Counted from the stretch's first letter, positions 1 to 7,003 are shown. The stretch: 7,176 nt of DNA from Bacteroidales bacterium UBA3868 (GCA_002392325.1 DGGS01000083.1:1-7176), one strand, 5' to 3'. The notes: generated by a model from the sequence alone, not told the origin. Numbers and translations: made by a program.

Positions 1-2
1 AC

Positions 3-476
3 ACCATTTATACCGTTGTGGTCACTGTAAATCCGACCTATGCCGTGGACACCACCGTCACCATTACGACCAACGACCTGCCCTACCATTTTGTCAGCGG
101 GCAAATCGACACCACCTTTGAGGAAGGTACGCCTGATCTTTCCACAGTGAGTTTCCATCTCTCAACCCTCCAAGAATGCGACAGCGTCATCACCCTGCAT
201 CTGACCATTGTCACGGGCATCGCCCAGCATCCGATGGCGCAGGCCTTACGGGCGTTCCCCAATCCTACCAGCGGTCTGCTGACCGTTACTGGCGATACGG
301 ATTTCACACAATTACAATTGTTTGACGCATACGGGCGAAAAATCGGGACCTATTCCGTGGAAGACAATCAAATAGAAATCGACCTCCACGGTCTGGCCAA
401 CGGAGTTTATTTCATCAAAGCCATGCGCCACAGACAAATGATTGGCACGCTAAGAATCATCAAAAACGGGTTATAA
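3..476 (+). CDS. C-terminal part of a T9SS-sorted surface or secreted protein (5' end outside window)
   Basis: The reading frame is open from the first complete codon at base 3, so this is the last 157 residues of a longer protein. Residues about 1-68 look like one extracellular repeat module plus the tail of the previous one. The module ends in ECDSVITLHLT (residues 58-68), a pattern that recurs in tandem in large Bacteroidota surface proteins. Residues about 80-157 form a type A T9SS C-terminal sorting domain: FPNPTSG at 85-91, a LQLFDAYGRKIG strand segment, LANGVYF at 131-137, and a basic IIKNGL end. Proteins with this domain are exported by Sec, pass the outer membrane through T9SS, and are released or anchored to the surface after the domain is removed. 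The catalytic or binding part lies upstream of the window, so no function can be given. The stop codon runs straight into a terminator, so this is the last gene of its transcript. Confidence 0.85.
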   Translation, partial: TIYTVVVTVNPTYAVDTTVTITTNDLPYHFVSGQIDTTFEEGTPDLSTVSFHLSTLQECDSVITLHLTIVTGIAQHPMAQALRAFPNPTSGLLTVTGDTDFTQLQLFDAYGRKIGTYSVEDNQIEIDLHGLANGVYFIKAMRHRQMIGTLRIIKNGL

Positions 477-504
477 AAAAAGGAGGCGTTCAGGCCTCCT
501 TTTT
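477..504. terminator. Bidirectional rho-independent terminator between convergent genes
   Basis: An 11-bp inverted repeat, AAAAAGGAGGC at 477-487 pairing with GCCTCCTTTTT at 494-504, encloses the 6-nt loop GTTCAG. Read on the plus strand, the GC-rich stem ends in five T. Read on the minus strand it ends in seven T (complement of 475-481). It sits between the stop codons of the surface-protein gene (+) and the CoA-transferase gene (-), so it can end both transcripts. Confidence 0.9.
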
Positions 505-529
505 CATTTATCTGTTTTTGTCAACTGAA

Positions 530-1174
530 TTATTTCACGATATAGTCAACATATGCGCCAGGCGTATGAACATTCTCCATCGGGATGGATCCAGTGGGAA
601 CGAGTTCTTTCGTCTCCACAATCACGAGGTCGGCAGCAGTAGCCATCATCGGGTTGAAGTTCTGGGTAGTGCCCTTGTAGATGCTGTTACCCATCTCGTC
701 GCAAATGCTTGCTCCTATAAGAGCGACATCCGCATGCAACGGAAGTTCCAAAAGATATTCTTCACCGTTAACTTCGATTTTGCGTTTGCCTTCCTCCACA
801 ACGGTTCCCAGACCGGTTTTGGTGAGGATGCCGCCCAATCCGGCGCCACCGCAACGAATACGTTCTGCCAAAGTTCCTTGAGGAACGAATTCGATCTCAA
901 GTTCCTTGTCGTTAAATTGTTGTACGGTATCCGCATTTGTGCCAATGTGTGAAGCAATGAGTTTCTTGACCTGATGATTGGAGATCAGCATACCGATTGC
1001 CTTATTCGGATATGCGGTGTCGTTGCCGATAAGGGTAAGATTCTTAACGCCCTTCTTGGCGATGGCTTCAACGATTTTCACAGCAGTACCGCAGCCTAAA
1101 AAGCCACCGTACATAATGGTCATTCCGTCCTTAATATGGGAAACGGCTTCTTCAACAGTGATAATTTTATTCAT
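530..1174 (-). CDS. atoD: 3-oxoacid / acetate-acetoacetate CoA-transferase subunit A (AtoD family)
   Basis: This is a 214-residue protein of the family I CoA-transferase alpha-subunit type, full length for the family and close to the E. coli AtoD pattern throughout. Visible motifs are GGFLGCGTAV (23-32), LTLIGNDTA (46-54), SHIGTN (75-80), VPQGTLAERIRCGGAGLGG (97-115) and NFNPMMATAADLVIVE (172-187). With a beta subunit it moves CoA between acyl-CoA and a short-chain acid such as acetate, butyrate or acetoacetate; in anaerobic Bacteroidota such enzymes work in butyrate formation and lysine or other amino-acid fermentation. The catalytic glutamate of these enzymes is in the beta subunit, so this protein should be inactive alone. 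No beta-subunit gene adjoins it: a terminator lies 26 bp past its stop and a divergent gene lies upstream. The exact substrate cannot be told. The ATG start gives the conserved N-terminus (MNKIITVEEA). Confidence 0.92.
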   Translation of the reverse strand: MNKIITVEEAVSHIKDGMTIMYGGFLGCGTAVKIVEAIAKKGVKNLTLIGNDTAYPNKAIGMLISNHQVKKLIASHIGTNADTVQQFNDKELEIEFVPQGTLAERIRCGGAGLGGILTKTGLGTVVEEGKRKIEVNGEEYLLELPLHADVALIGASICDEMGNSIYKGTTQNFNPMMATAADLVIVETKELVPTGSIPMENVHTPGAYVDYIVK

Positions 1175-1217
1175 ATCTCAAAATTTTATGTTTGTACAAT
1201 AAGTTAAAAATAGTTTG

Positions 1218-1225
1218 CAAAAATA
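1218..1225 (-). promoter_or_regulatory. Possible -7 promoter element for the CoA-transferase gene
   Basis: The minus strand reads TATTTTTG here, which fits the Bacteroidota -7 consensus TAnnTTTG. It lies about 43 bp upstream of the ATG at 1174, implying a leader of roughly 35-40 nt. No TTTG -33 element is seen at the expected 19-21 bp distance, and the region is very A/T-rich, so a chance match is possible. Confidence 0.3.
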
Positions 1226-1248
1226 AAAAAAAATTCATTGCTTTTTAT

Positions 1249-1256
1249 TATCTTTG
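1249..1256 (+). promoter_or_regulatory. Candidate Bacteroidota -7 promoter element for the glycogen gene
   Basis: TATCTTTG matches the Bacteroidota -7 consensus TAnnTTTG exactly and lies 24 bp before the ATG at 1281, so the leader would be under 20 nt. No good -33 TTTG lies at the expected spacing; the nearest, at 1214-1217, is about 31 bp away. The element overlaps a TTG in the downstream frame (1254-1256), which argues against that TTG being the start codon. Confidence 0.5.
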
Positions 1257-1280
1257 CACCCTAAAAAAATAACCCACTAT

Positions 1281-4200
1281 ATGATTGCTGATTACATTTT
1301 TGAAACCGCCTGGGAAATCTGTAACAAAGTAGGCGGTATCCATACCGTATTATCCACAAAGGCCGCCACTGTAGTGGAAAATCTACACGACAACTATATC
1401 TGCATAGGTCCTGATCTATCCAAAGAACATAGCGATGATTTTATCGAGGATGTTTCTCTATACAAAAATTGGCGTGATGTTGTTCAACACGAAGGCTTGA
1501 AAGTCCGGATCGGACGCTGGCGCATTTGCGGTTCGCCAGTTGTTTTCTTAGTTGATTTCACGCCTTTCTTCGAGAAAAAGAACGAAATATTGACCAAGTT
1601 CTGGCTTAACTACAAATTAGATTCCATTTCAGGACAGTGGGACTACATCGAGCCCGCTCTGTTCGGTTACGCCGCTGGGCGTGTGATTGAGAGTTTCTAC
1701 AATTTCTACTGCAACTCCATGGATCAAATCATCGCACATTTCCATGAGTGGATGACGGGCACAGGTATTTTGTATTTGAAAGATACCGCCCCACAAATTG
1801 CGACGGTGTTCACCACCCACGCCACCGTGCTCGGACGCTGCATTGCCGGCAACGGACTTCCTTTGTACAGTGACATCAAGCAATACAACCCGATTGAGAC
1901 CGCCTGCCGCTTCGGTGTGCAGTCCAAATATTCCCTCGAATCCCTTTCTGCACAACATGCGGATGCCTTTACCACCGTCAGTGACATCACCAACAAGGAA
2001 TGCGACGCTTTCTTCTGCAAACCAGCGGATGTGATTACCATCAACGGCTTTGAGGATGACTTTGTGCCGAAAGGCGACGAATACACAACCAAACGCGCCG
2101 CCGCACGCAAAACCCTGCTGCATGTGGCCTCCTCGCTGATGCAACAACAACTGCCTGAAGATGCCATGTTGGTAATCAACAGTGGCCGTTTTGAATTCAA
2201 GAACAAGGGTATTGATGTCTTTATCAAAAGTTTGTCGAAGCTGTCACAGCAACACCCCAGCCGCACTATTGTGGCATTTCTTACCGTGCCTGCCGGCAAT
2301 AGCGGGAAACGGGTGGATTTGCTTCAGCGCATGCAACAGCCAATTGGTAACGCTCCCATCACGGGCGACTTCGCCACCCATGTGCTGCATGATCCATATA
2401 ACGACCCCATCCTGAAAGCATTGGCGGAAAATCAACTTTACAACAGTCCGGAAAACCATGTGAAAGTGGTTTATGTCCCTGTCTATCTCGATGGCAACGA
2501 CGGAATTTTCAACCTCAGCTATTACGATTTGCTGATTGGTTTTGACCTCAGCGTGTTTCCCTCCTACTACGAACCGTGGGGGTACACCCCGTTAGAGAGC
2601 ATCGCTTTCGGAATACCCACTGTCACCACGTCCTTAGCCGGCTTCGGTTTGTGGGTGCGCGACCAATTCGGCGAACAGCAGAGCGTCACCGTCATCGACC
2701 GCAACGACTACAACGAGGAGGAGACTGTGGACAATATTGCCAAGGCTATCTCCTTTTACAGCCAATGCAACAAACAAACGAAGGACAACCTCAGCCATAC
2801 TGCCATTCAGATTGCCCAAAAAGCATTGTGGACGAATCTGTATGACAACTATAAGAAGGCATACACCTTGGCTTTAAGCAAGAGCGAACTTCGCTTTGAC
2901 CAGTATCAAACCAAGACTGCCAACATAAGCCAGATTGTGGAGCACAGCAATATGGAACAACCTGAATGGCACCGTATCGCCATCAAGTCACATCTGCCTG
3001 AATCGCTCAAGAAACTTGAATCGTTATCTGAAAACCTCTGGTGGAGTTGGAATTATGAGGCGAGAGAATTGTTTGAAGAGATCGCTGGTCCCACTCTATG
3101 GCAAGAATGTGCCGAGAATCCTATTCATCTGATTCAGATTCTCCCATTAGAGCGGATCGAAAACTTTACCGGAAATGAGACTTTCCAGAAAAGACTGGAC
3201 AAAGTATATGACGATTTCCGCACGTACATGGACACGCCTTGCACACGTCCTGAGGGAAAAATTGCATATTTCAGCATGGAGTTCGGCATCAGCAACGAGC
3301 TTAAGATATTCTCAGGTGGTTTGGGAATGCTGGCTGGCGACTACCTCAAAGAGGCTTCTGACAGCAATGTGAACATGATTGGTATTGGTTTACTATATCG
3401 TTACGGCTATTTCACCCAACAGATTTCCGCCCACGGCGCGCAGGTCAACCTGTATCCGCCGCAAAGTTTTTCAAAACTTCCCATTACACCGTTAAAAGAC
3501 AAAAACGGGGAATGGGAAAAGGTTAGTCTTGCCCTGCCTGGAAGAACGCTTTACGCGCGTATTTGGCGTGTGGATGTGGGTCGCATCCCCTTGTACCTAT
3601 TGGACACAGATTTTGACGAGAACTGGAATGAGGACCGCGGTGTCACCGCCACCCTGTACGGCGGCGATGTGGAAAACCGACTTAAGCAGGAGATGCTGCT
3701 CGGCATTGGCGGCATGCGGATGCTGAACCTCCTTGGCGAAAAGCCCACCCTGTTCCACTTGAACGAAGGCCATGCCGCTTTCTTGGGCCTGGAACGCGTT
3801 TACCAAATCATGCAGGAAGAGCATGTAAACATGTCGGTGGCCACGGAATTGGTGCGCGCTTCATCGCTTTACACTACCCATACGCCCGTACCCGCCGGAC
3901 ATGATGCTTTCCACGAAGACCTGATGCGCACCTATTTCGCCAGTTTCCCCGAACGATACAACATATCTTGGGAAAACTTCATGGGCCTTGGCCGCAAGCG
4001 TGACGACTACACCAACGACAAGTTCTCCATGAGCATCCTGGCCTGCCGTTTCTCGCAAGAAATCAACGGTGTGAGCCGCATTCACGGCCGTGTGTCGCGC
4101 GAGATGTTCGCCGACCTGTACGAGGGCCGTTTTGCCGAAGAGTCGCATATCGGTTATGTGACCAACGGCGTGCACTACCCCACCTGGGCGCACAAAAAAT

Positions 4201-5498
4201 GGCAGCAACTGCACCTTGAGACCTTTGGTGAAGAATTCGCCTCCGATCGTTCCAACCCCGACTTCTGGAATAAAATCGAACAAGTGGATGACGGTCGTAT
4301 TTGGCAGATCAAGCAGGAACTGCGCAAAGAAATGTTTGATGACATCAAACCGATGCTCAACGAGCAGATGCGCCGCCGCAACGAGTCGCCCGCCCTCATC
4401 AACAACACGCTGAAAGCCATCCGCGACGATGTGCTCACCATCGGGTTCGCCCGCCGCTTCGCCACATACAAGCGCGCGCACCTGCTCTTCATGAACGAGG
4501 AGCGCTTGCACGAATTGCTCAACGACAAAGAGCATCCCATCCAGTTTGTGTTTGCTGGAAAGGCGCACCCGCACGACAAAGCTGGGCAAGACCTCATCAC
4601 CCGTATTATAGAGCTGGCACGCAAACCCGAATTTGTCGGCAAAATTATTTTCGTGGAAAACTACGATATGATTCTGGCAAAAAAACTGGTTTCCGGCTGC
4701 GATGTTTGGCTCAATACTCCAACACGACCGTTAGAAGCTTCTGGCACTTCCGGAGAAAAGGCCGTGATGAACGGCGTACTCAACTTCAGTGTACTGGACG
4801 GCTGGTGGGCCGAGGGCTATGTGCCTGGTGCAGGTTGGGCCATCAAGGAGCAAATCACCTACCAAGACAACCGCTTGCAGGACGAGCTGGATGCCGCCAC
4901 ACTTTATTCCACCATTGAAGAAGAGATTGTTCCCGCATTCTATGTCCGAAATAATCTTGGCATTCCGACCGAATGGGTGGCGATGATGAAGAAATGCTTC
5001 TCGCATATATCGCCCCATTACACCATGAAACGCCAATTGGACGACTACTATACGAAGTTCTACCATAAACTGGAATCCCGCTACCACACTTTAACGGGCA
5101 ACAACCTTGCCGAAGCGCGCAATCTGCTTCGATGGAAGGAAAAGGTACTGGCCAACTGGAGCATGATCAAATGCGTGTCGCTCAAGTCTGAAGACCGCAT
5201 CAACAACACCTTCTATGTGGGTGAGAAGTTGGACATGACCCTGACCATCAAGACTGGCGCTTTGACGGCGGATGACCTTAAGGTTGAACTGGTCTTCACT
5301 GACGCTGACGACCGCAGCAGGACACGCCTGTTCGCCAAATATCCATTCGTTCCTGTCAAGCAGGAGCACGATACCGCTACCTATCATTTTGAGATGGATG
5401 CCAAGGATGTGGGGTTGTGGAACTGCGCCATCCGCATTATTCCACAGAACCCACTACTTCCGCACGACCAGGATTTCAATCTAGTGAAATGGATGTAG
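1281..5498 (+). CDS. Fused GT3 glycogen synthase and GT35 alpha-glucan phosphorylase
   Basis: This 1405-residue chain joins two enzymes usually encoded separately. Residues 1-532 are a GT3 glycogen synthase: WEICNKVGG (11-19), HFHEWMTG (153-160), TTHATVLGR (178-186), SGRFEFKNKG (301-310) and the catalytic-region EPWGYTPLE with Glu431 and Glu439. It extends alpha-1,4-glucan from a nucleotide sugar. A linker (about 533-571) leads to a DUF3417-like region beginning LPESL at 572, with LWWSWN (586-591). The GT35 phosphorylase follows: YFSMEFG (663-669), GGLG (679-682), HLNEGH (826-831), TTHTPVPAGHD (865-875), RRFATYKR (1058-1065) and EASGTSGEKAVMNG (1152-1165), whose Lys1160 should bind pyridoxal phosphate. 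It releases glucose-1-phosphate from glucan. A beta-rich C-terminal domain (about 1296-1405) is as in stand-alone relatives. No signal peptide, so cytoplasmic. ATG 1281 is preferred over TTG 1254 because conserved sequence starts there and TTG lies in the promoter element. No frameshift separates the halves. Sugar donor (ADP- or UDP-glucose) is not evident. Confidence 0.93.
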   Translation: MIADYIFETAWEICNKVGGIHTVLSTKAATVVENLHDNYICIGPDLSKEHSDDFIEDVSLYKNWRDVVQHEGLKVRIGRWRICGSPVVFLVDFTPFFEKKNEILTKFWLNYKLDSISGQWDYIEPALFGYAAGRVIESFYNFYCNSMDQIIAHFHEWMTGTGILYLKDTAPQIATVFTTHATVLGRCIAGNGLPLYSDIKQYNPIETACRFGVQSKYSLESLSAQHADAFTTVSDITNKECDAFFCKPADVITINGFEDDFVPKGDEYTTKRAAARKTLLHVASSLMQQQLPEDAMLVINSGRFEFKNKGIDVFIKSLSKLSQQHPSRTIVAFLTVPAGNSGKRVDLLQRMQQPIGNAPITGDFATHVLHDPYNDPILKALAENQLYNSPENHVKVVYVPVYLDGNDGIFNLSYYDLLIGFDLSVFPSYYEPWGYTPLESIAFGIPTVTTSLAGFGLWVRDQFGEQQSVTVIDRNDYNEEETVDNIAKAISFYSQCNKQTKDNLSHTAIQIAQKALWTNLYDNYKKAYTLALSKSELRFDQYQTKTANISQIVEHSNMEQPEWHRIAIKSHLPESLKKLESLSENLWWSWNYEARELFEEIAGPTLWQECAENPIHLIQILPLERIENFTGNETFQKRLDKVYDDFRTYMDTPCTRPEGKIAYFSMEFGISNELKIFSGGLGMLAGDYLKEASDSNVNMIGIGLLYRYGYFTQQISAHGAQVNLYPPQSFSKLPITPLKDKNGEWEKVSLALPGRTLYARIWRVDVGRIPLYLLDTDFDENWNEDRGVTATLYGGDVENRLKQEMLLGIGGMRMLNLLGEKPTLFHLNEGHAAFLGLERVYQIMQEEHVNMSVATELVRASSLYTTHTPVPAGHDAFHEDLMRTYFASFPERYNISWENFMGLGRKRDDYTNDKFSMSILACRFSQEINGVSRIHGRVSREMFADLYEGRFAEESHIGYVTNGVHYPTWAHKKWQQLHLETFGEEFASDRSNPDFWNKIEQVDDGRIWQIKQELRKEMFDDIKPMLNEQMRRRNESPALINNTLKAIRDDVLTIGFARRFATYKRAHLLFMNEERLHELLNDKEHPIQFVFAGKAHPHDKAGQDLITRIIELARKPEFVGKIIFVENYDMILAKKLVSGCDVWLNTPTRPLEASGTSGEKAVMNGVLNFSVLDGWWAEGYVPGAGWAIKEQITYQDNRLQDELDAATLYSTIEEEIVPAFYVRNNLGIPTEWVAMMKKCFSHISPHYTMKRQLDDYYTKFYHKLESRYHTLTGNNLAEARNLLRWKEKVLANWSMIKCVSLKSEDRINNTFYVGEKLDMTLTIKTGALTADDLKVELVFTDADDRSRTRLFAKYPFVPVKQEHDTATYHFEMDAKDVGLWNCAIRIIPQNPLLPHDQDFNLVKWM

Positions 5499-5536
5499 AT
5501 TTTCAGTGATAAACGATTATCAAGTATCTATTAGAT

Positions 5537-6169
5537 ATGATCGCAGGTCAATACCATACGGTTATTGTAGCTAATGGGGCGTTTCCAACGGGGGATACCG
5601 CGCTGGAAATCCTTCGCAATGCCAAGGAGATTGTATGTTGCGACGGAGCGGTGCACAAACTGACAACCGCCGGATTTGAACCGACCGCTCTGGTAGGCGA
5701 TCTTGACTCGGTTAATGCTGAGGAACTGCAATGCTGGCAACATTGTACGCACCAGGACAAAGCCACTGAATACAACGACCTTCAGAAAGCCCTAAAATAT
5801 TGTCTGGCTAAACATCTGGACCATATCGCAATGATAGGGTGCAACGGTTTGCGCGATGATCATTTCATTGCCAACCTCAGCATCATGGCCACTTATAGCG
5901 ACCAATTGGATTTAATGATGATAACGGACCATGGCCGTTTTTTGGCCATCCGCCAAACCACCAACATTCCCTCTTTTCCCGGAGAGCAAGTATCCGTGTT
6001 CTGTAAAAACGAACACCTTCCTTTGACATTCCACGGATTGAAATATCCAGTCAAAAAGCGCTGTTTCAAGCATTTTTGGGAAGGGAGTTTGAACGAAGCA
6101 CTGAGCAACGAATTCACCATTGAACTGCATTCAGAAGGTGTGGTGGTTGTGTATTTGGGAAATAAGTAA
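5537..6169 (+). CDS. Thiamine pyrophosphokinase (thiamine diphosphokinase)
   Basis: This 210-residue protein has the two-domain thiamine pyrophosphokinase layout and is of normal length. It would transfer pyrophosphate from ATP to thiamine, giving the cofactor thiamine diphosphate (EC 2.7.6.2). The catalytic domain shows CCDGA (34-38), VGDLDS (53-58), ATEYNDLQKAL (76-86, the acidic metal/nucleotide motif) and GCNGLRDDHFIANL (101-114, family GxxGxRxDHxxxN). The C-terminal beta domain that closes over thiamine includes LPLTFHGLKYPV (161-172) and ends with GSLNEALSNEF (183-193) and SEGVVVVYL, matching the family S-x-SN and G-x-x-hydrophobic strand. It starts 38 bp after the glycogen gene with no terminator or clear promoter between, so they are probably co-transcribed. 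No thiamine transporter gene and no TPP riboswitch are visible beside it. In Bacteroides the comparable gene is sometimes called tnr3, but a symbol is left blank because naming varies. Confidence 0.92.
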   Translation: MIAGQYHTVIVANGAFPTGDTALEILRNAKEIVCCDGAVHKLTTAGFEPTALVGDLDSVNAEELQCWQHCTHQDKATEYNDLQKALKYCLAKHLDHIAMIGCNGLRDDHFIANLSIMATYSDQLDLMMITDHGRFLAIRQTTNIPSFPGEQVSVFCKNEHLPLTFHGLKYPVKKRCFKHFWEGSLNEALSNEFTIELHSEGVVVVYLGNK

Positions 6170-6235
6170 TCTTGCTTACATATTCTTTCCCAATTGTTCA
6201 CTGATCAGTCAATCCGACAACCGCTTTTACGAGAC

Positions 6236-6263
6236 AAAAAAGGCCCGCATGCATGCGGGCCTT
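6236..6263 (-). terminator. GC-rich palindromic rho-independent terminator
   Basis: Bases 6240-6263 form a perfect 24-bp palindrome (half-site AAGGCCCGCATG). As RNA it folds into a 9-10 bp GC-rich stem with a tiny loop. On the minus strand six T follow (complement of 6236-6241), so it ends the T9SS-cargo gene whose stop lies 20 bp away. On the plus strand the hairpin is followed by only CTTGAATTTC, a poor T-tract. It may end the thiamine pyrophosphokinase transcript less efficiently; no better plus-strand terminator is seen in 6170-6283. Confidence 0.85.
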
Positions 6264-6283
6264 GAATTTCTTAGTGTATGCGT

Positions 6284-7003
6284 TTAGCGGACAACGCTGA
6301 CTTTCTTGGTTGTGATATTATTCTTACCGTCCACGATTCTAACGATATACATGCCTTTGGCGATAGCGGAAGCATCAATAGATTCGTTAGCGGAAGCTCT
6401 CTCTACAAAGCAGATTCTGCGACCGCTCATGTCAAAAACGCTGATTTGAGCACCTTCAGCATTGGCAACATTAATCACATCCGTGGCAGGGTTCGGATAA
6501 ACTTTAATAACGTCAGACACAAAATCCTCAACGCCCACATCTCCACGATAAACGCGGATGCAACTCGTATTGTTAGAAGGATCTGAATCCGTAGCAATGT
6601 TATTACTCAATGTGATGCAGAGATCAAATTCATTTCCGAAATATTGAGGATAGGCATCCATGACGGATGCATTGAAGAGGCCAAGCTGAGCCACCCAAGC
6701 TGAGCCAACAGTCAACAACTCATATTGTGATAATTGGGCATAACTATAGCCACCTTGTGCCAGAGACAATCCATTTACCGAGATCGTACATTTTAATGAG
6801 TCACCAGATGCAAGTTCATCAGGACCATTGTTCACAATGGCAAGATTAACTGTGAGATCCTCGTTCATACCAATACGCAATTCTTCAATCAGACTCGGCT
6901 GGTCTCCATTATCAACAAATCCGAGTAATTGATAATCAACATTTTGAGCATTCAATGCCACTACCAGACACATGGCTGCAAACAGAGTAAAAAATCTTTT
7001 CAT
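6284..7003 (-). CDS. Small secreted protein with T9SS type A sorting domain
   Basis: This is a 239-residue protein of unknown specific role. Residues 1-19 are a Sec signal peptide (MKRF basic start, then a hydrophobic core) with likely cleavage at LNA|QN, leaving Gln20 first. A +1 glutamine is common in Bacteroidota exported proteins, where it can be cyclised to pyroglutamate. Residues about 20-155 are a compact beta-rich domain (VNLAIVNNGPDELASGDSL; DLCITLSNN; NNTSCIRVYR) resembling CARDB-type Ig-like folds, but this is only a fold-level guess. Residues about 163-239 are a T9SS sorting domain: YPNPATD (169-175), ISVFDMSGRR (187-196), AKGMYIVRI (215-223) and a basic KKVSVVR end. The frame also extends to a TTG at 7022-7024, but ATG 7001-7003 gives a proper signal peptide start. 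A terminator separates it from the upstream tRNA, so it must use its own promoter in the AT-rich 7004-7088; no clear TAnnTTTG is seen there. Confidence 0.88.
   Translation of the reverse strand: MKRFFTLFAAMCLVVALNAQNVDYQLLGFVDNGDQPSLIEELRIGMNEDLTVNLAIVNNGPDELASGDSLKCTISVNGLSLAQGGYSYAQLSQYELLTVGSAWVAQLGLFNASVMDAYPQYFGNEFDLCITLSNNIATDSDPSNNTSCIRVYRGDVGVEDFVSDVIKVYPNPATDVINVANAEGAQISVFDMSGRRICFVERASANESIDASAIAKGMYIVRIVDGKNNITTKKVSVVR
6681..6707. repeat. Short tandem repeat, 14-bp period, inside the T9SS-cargo gene
   Basis: CCAAGCTGAGCCA occurs at 6681-6693 and again at 6695-6707, with one base between, giving two units at a 14-bp period. On the coding (minus) strand it encodes part of SAWVAQLGL, residues 101-109. 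The period is not a multiple of three, so gaining or losing a unit would shift the frame. In this copy the frame is intact from signal peptide to sorting domain. Confidence 0.8.

Noticed and set aside
518..952. 144-codon plus-strand open frame across the CoA-transferase gene
   Set aside because: It lies antisense to a clear AtoD-family gene and has no family features of its own.
1254..1280. TTG start extending the glycogen fusion by nine residues
   Set aside because: The TTG lies inside the candidate -7 element, the nine extra residues (MHPKKITHY) are not family-like, and the conserved GT3 N-terminus starts at ATG 1281.
2880..2994. Assembly error or lost stop codon creating a false fusion
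   Set aside because: The frame, codon use and protein character stay continuous through the linker, and both flanking domains are complete. Nothing in the sequence suggests an artefact, though reads were not available.
3861..4589. Long 242-codon open frame on the minus strand within the phosphorylase region
   Set aside because: It is antisense to a strongly conserved coding region, has no recognisable domain or leader, and arises from the codon bias of the GC-richer plus-strand gene.
5499..5536. TPP riboswitch or terminator before the thiamine pyrophosphokinase gene
   Set aside because: The gap is only 38 bp, too short for a TPP riboswitch. The 6-bp TGATAA/TTATCA hairpin is weak and has no following T-tract.
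6201..6210. ACTGATCAGT palindrome as an operator or terminator
   Set aside because: It is a 10-bp palindrome without a loop or T-tract, in a position downstream of both genes, and is short enough to occur by chance.
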